Origin: Hyphodiscus hymeniophilus
Lineage: Eukaryota; Ascomycota; Leotiomycetes; Helotiales; Hyphodiscaceae
Reading direction: 5' to 3'
Assembly (NCBI GenBank): GCA_016508695.1
Contig: VNKQ01000017.1
Coordinates: 1,116,001-1,180,000 of the forward strand
Length of the DNA stretch: 64,000 nt
Of this stretch, positions 60,798 through 64,000 are shown piece after piece. Numbering within the stretch: the stretch's first letter is position 1; each line of letters opens with the position of its first letter. A program made the position numbers and the translations under genes. Under the pieces are notes generated by a model that saw only the letters and a list, made by a program, of their open reading frames with translations, ran no database searches and was not told the DNA's origin.

Positions 60798-62419
60798 ATG
60801 GCAGAGTCAAAGAAGAAAAAGAACATTGCCTTTTTCCATCCAGATCTGGGTATCGGCGGCGCAGAACGACTGATTATTGACGCCGCTGTAGGTCTACAAA
60901 ACCGTGGCCACAAGGTCGTAATTTTCACGAGTCACTGCGATCCAAATCACTGCTTTGAAGAAGCCCGCGACGGTATATAATTTCCTAGCCTCCTCAAATA
61001 CGCCATCTAATTTTCAACTAGGAACACTGGATGTACGCGTTCGTGGCAATTGGTTGTTTCCACCTTCGATCCTCTCTCGATTTTCCATCCTCTGCGCAAT
61101 CCTCCGACAATTCCACCTCATAATCGGCGCCTACCTCACGTCCGAACTGAGCGGTTTCAAACCAGATGCTTTCGTTGTGGATCAATTGAGTGCAGGCCTA
61201 CCTTGGCTACGATTCCTCTACCCCGAGACGAGGATTCTGTTCTACTGCCATTTCCCGGATTTGCTACTGGCTCAAGGACGGGCGGCATGGCTGAAGAGGG
61301 CTTACCGTATACCTTTTGATTTCATTGAGGAGTGGAGCATGGGGTTTACGGACTCAGTCTGTGTCAACTCGGGTTTTACGAAGGGTGTGGTTTCGAAGGT
61401 ATTCCCAGCACTGGCTAGGACGAAGGACCTACAGGTTGTATATCCTTGTGTAGACGTCAACCTAAAGAGCGACCAGACCGAGGATGACTTTGTTTCTCCA
61501 TGGACCGGCAAGGAGTTTCTGCTGAGCATCAATCGTTTTGAGAAGAAGAAGGATATTGGGCTTGCGATCAAAGCATATGCCGGTCTGGGAGAACACGGTA
61601 GAAAGGGGGTAAGGTTGGTTGTTGCCGGTTTGTGATTCGTTCTTCTGACTCTACGAATATCTGACTGGGGTAGGTGGCTATGACAATCGTGTACAGGAGA
61701 ATGTGTCATATCACAAAGACCTTGTAACTCTCGCTGAATCGCTCGATCTCAAGACAGCAACGACGGGGACGATAACAACGGCTTTGAATGTGCCAGCCGA
61801 TATTGACGTGCTGTTCTTACTCTCAGTTCAAAGCGCCTTCAAAGAAATGCTGCTCAAGTCAGCAAAACTCCTCATTTATACGCCCTCGAATGAACATTTT
61901 GGTATCGTTCCACTCGAAGCAATGCTGGAAGGGGTCCCAGTACTTGCGGCGAATACAGGAGGGCCCCTAGAAACAGTGGTGGATGGGAAGACTGGATGGC
62001 ATTGTCCTCCAGACGATGTCGAGAAGTGGACTGCGGTTATGAACAAAGTCTTGCACGAGATGTCTGAAAAGGAACTGGAGGCGATAGGTCGGGCAGGTAG
62101 GGAGAGGGTTAAGGAAGAATTCTCGGATATTAAGATGGCGACGAGACTTGACAACATCATTGATGGGATGGCTGGAAATGAAAGACGGACACTCATCGAG
62201 ATCCCGTTACTCTTCTTGACATTGGCTGCGCTTTGTGTTGACGTCGGCTACTATCTTGTGTTGCAGAACAAAGAATCTAGTGAGCAGCTGAGAAGGATAC
62301 CTATACCTCCATTTGTCTTTACTGGGCTATCGTTGCTGAATTGGGTGGTATATTTCGCTTTGGGAAATTCGAGAAGGAGCGCTCAAACAGAAGAGCTTGC
62401 TGAGAAGAAATCTCGCTAA
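60798..62419 (+). CDS. ALG2: alpha-1,3/1,6-mannosyltransferase ALG2
   Basis: Adds the second and third mannoses to the dolichol-linked N-glycan precursor on the cytosolic face of the ER. Exons 60798-60972, 61022-61627 and 61674-62419 give 508 residues, a typical fungal length. The N-terminal GT4 motif is IAFFHPDLGIGGAERLIIDA; then DAFVVDQLSAGLPWLRF, ILFYCHFPDLLLA and FLLSINRFEKKKDIGLAI. The donor-site EX7E region is NEHFGIVPLEAMLEGVPVLA followed by NTGGPLETVVDG. Two C-terminal hydrophobic segments (LLFLTLAALCVDVGYYLVL and FVFTGLSLLNWVVYFAL) fit membrane attachment. Exon joins DGTLDVRVRG and VVAGGYDNRVQEN are supported by the family. OST4 in this window acts later in the same pathway. Confidence 0.95.
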
Positions 62420-63092
62420 GGTCTAAAAGACGTACCTTATCTAACAGAAATCATCTCATCAAGATCCAAACAAAATGATACCCACTCGACTTATGACTGG
62501 CTTCACCATCATTCATTGACTACATTCGTTTGATCATTTCATTCAGGGATACCGTACAGGGCAGTAAGGACCAAAGTGGGGACAACTCGCGAGGCCTTGA
62601 CCAAGAGATGCGTGTCTGACACAACCGCAATCAGACGTCCTAACCGACTTAAAAGATTTTCTTAAAAATCACAGTCAAACTAATCAAGAGACTCGGCAGT
62701 CTCAAGGAATTTATATCTATTGTTGGGGTAAATATACTCACGTGATCACGATCAACGGGTAGATGATTTTTTATTCGTGTCGTTCAAACTGCATATTTTG
62801 CAAGCTCATCGAACGGCAACAGCACCTCATCCTGCTAAACCCCTATAAATCTCCCTAAGTGTCATCAATTGAGGACACAATTGATCCCACGGGCACAAGC
62901 ATCTGTAAATAAGCAAAGTTGCCTATCGGATTGACTCTAATTGCCACCAGCTCCTTCACAAAGCAACTTATCTCATATCTTACATCCACTACACACAGCC
63001 CAGCGGGTCCCTGCATTACATTTATTATTGGCAGTCCAGCACATGTGCATGTGTCACCAGTCATTGGTTGTTCAAAAAATACAATCACCAGA
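62420..63092. other. intergenic region, no gene seen
   Basis: About 0.67 kb. The same 13-mer TCACGTGATCACG found at 24976 recurs at 62738-62750. An open frame from 62919 is in frame with the next gene but is taken as leader. Confidence 0.45.
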
Positions 63093-64000
63093 ATGGTTTT
63101 AATCACTCCTCTTCCGCCACTCAGGATGACTTCCACTCGCTCTCGGAGCTTCTTCCTCGCCGTCAAAGCCATGAGTGAAGCTACACACGGCACCAGATAC
63201 CACAGAAGCGAGAGATGTTTCTCATCAAGTGTCGCCGCGAGGGCGCAGAAAAAGTATGAGGCAGTGGTTGTGGGTGCAGGGCCGGCTGGTGTGGCTGTGG
63301 TTGGGAATCTGTTGGAGCAGAAGAAGTCCCCCATCCTTTGGGTTGACCATCTATTCCAGGGTGGACGATTGAATGAGTTTTATAGAGAAGTTCCTAGGTT
63401 TGTAGCCTCCCATGGTACACAGTTCACGTGACTTACAGAAGATAGTAACACCAAGGTGAAGCGTTTTGTGATGTATGCAGAAGGGGTTTCGCCATTCCGG
63501 GAGATTGCCGAGAAGACACCAGCTCCAAATGCATACAGTCATCTCAAAGGCTTGGAGCAGGAAGGCACATGTCACATTGCTCAAGCGGCAGACCTATGTA
63601 TTATGCTCACCAAAGGTCTGGATGCTTCTAAAGGAGTAGACAAGCAAATTGGCTCTGTCTCGAGTGCACAATGGTCCGATGTAAGTTTTTGTGTTCTCAA
63701 ATTGTACTGGATCTCACATCGAGCAGTCAGACAATTGGACTGTCAACATCAAACCAGATGGGAAATCTTCCAGCCCACCAACCATCTCTTCAAACCTTCT
63801 CGTCCTCTGCACAGGATCCGTTCCAACAACTGGACCGCTTCCCGTATCCGGGTTTGAAGAACTCGGTCTTGATCCGGCACTCAATCCACCTCTTCTCGCT
63901 AAGCTTCTACCCTCAGACCAGCCCCTCACTGTCGGTGTAATAGGCGCCTCCCACAGCGCCATCCTCGTTCTCCGGAACCTCTACAACCTCGCCTCTTCCA
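63093..64000 (+). CDS. FAD-dependent oxidoreductase, 3' end outside the window
   Basis: A flavoprotein with a Rossmann fold; substrate unknown. Exons 63093-63397, 63446-63680 and 63727 to the window end. Start is at 63093 or the in-frame Met at 63126 (MTSTRSRSFF). The Arg/Ser-rich first 40 residues could be a mitochondrial presequence. The FAD-binding motif is YEAVVVGAGPAGVAVVGNLL, then ILWVDHLFQGGRLNEFYREV. Later: NLLVLCTGSVPTTGPLPVSG, the typical ATG-like motif, and a second Rossmann motif TVGVIGASHSAILVLRNLYN. The first intron acceptor was set at 63445 (GATAG), since the nearer CTTACAG acceptor leads to a stop. The protein runs off the window in the second nucleotide-binding domain. Confidence 0.85.

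Noticed and set aside
61302..61709. 135-codon minus-strand frame inside ALG2
   Set aside because: Shadow of the ALG2 coding frame.
1..64000. CRISPR array, prophage, rRNA or biosynthetic gene cluster
   Set aside because: No spaced direct repeats of CRISPR type, no phage or bacterial genes, no rRNA and no PKS/NRPS/terpene enzymes; this is an ordinary fungal chromosome segment.

Overview
The window is nuclear DNA from a filamentous ascomycete fungus (Pezizomycotina). Genes are dense on both strands. They carry several short introns (about 45-100 nt) with GT..AG ends and CTAAC/CTGAC/CTAAT branch sites just upstream of the acceptor. The proteins are of the fungal type (Ser/Pro/Gln-rich NOT4 and MED13, a 56-residue OST4, a fungal flotillin). 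The class Leotiomycetes is a guess from sequence flavour and cannot be proven here. No CRISPR array, rRNA gene, plasmid, phage or secondary-metabolite cluster was seen.

Layout. 1-6 kb: NMN adenylyltransferase and an NPC1-type sterol transporter. 6.6-13.4 kb: NDUFS3 (complex I), divergent from a long NOT4 ubiquitin ligase. 14-15.2 kb: methylthioadenosine phosphorylase. 15.6-22.7 kb: MED13, divergent from ENP2. 22.9-30.9 kb: a small signal-peptide/transmembrane protein and a 1675-residue coiled-coil protein of unknown function. 31.3-32.8 kb: mitochondrial ribosomal protein bL33m and a GNAT acetyltransferase. 34.5-39 kb: TMA46, OST4 and an Aly/REF mRNA export factor. 41.5-44.7 kb: VPS11. 45.7-47.5 kb: two hypothetical proteins. 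49.3-51 kb: flotillin. 51-53.8 kb: an AT-rich, repeat-bearing pocket. 53.9-56 kb: a basic, probably nuclear protein of unknown function. 56.2-57.8 kb: ZPR1. 59.3-62.4 kb: an enoyl-CoA hydratase/isomerase divergent from ALG2. 63.1 kb to the end: a truncated FAD-dependent oxidoreductase.

The genes are mostly housekeeping and do not form a pathway cluster. Themes that recur are mRNA and gene expression (NOT4, MED13, Aly/REF, TMA46, ENP2, ZPR1), membranes and glycosylation (NPC1, VPS11, flotillin, OST4, ALG2) and mitochondria (NDUFS3, bL33m). Intron boundaries were read by eye and checked by phase and by family motifs; every spliced model given sums to a whole number of codons unless stated otherwise.

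I did not find a convincing undescribed system. The best leads are: a set of GC-AG introns (two in one gene), an apparent one-base frameshift in ZPR1, an Aly/REF gene whose RRM lacks its first helix and carries a 915-nt insert there, two possible 3' ends for NOT4, an unassigned cysteine-cluster exon, and a repeat-rich gene-free pocket.
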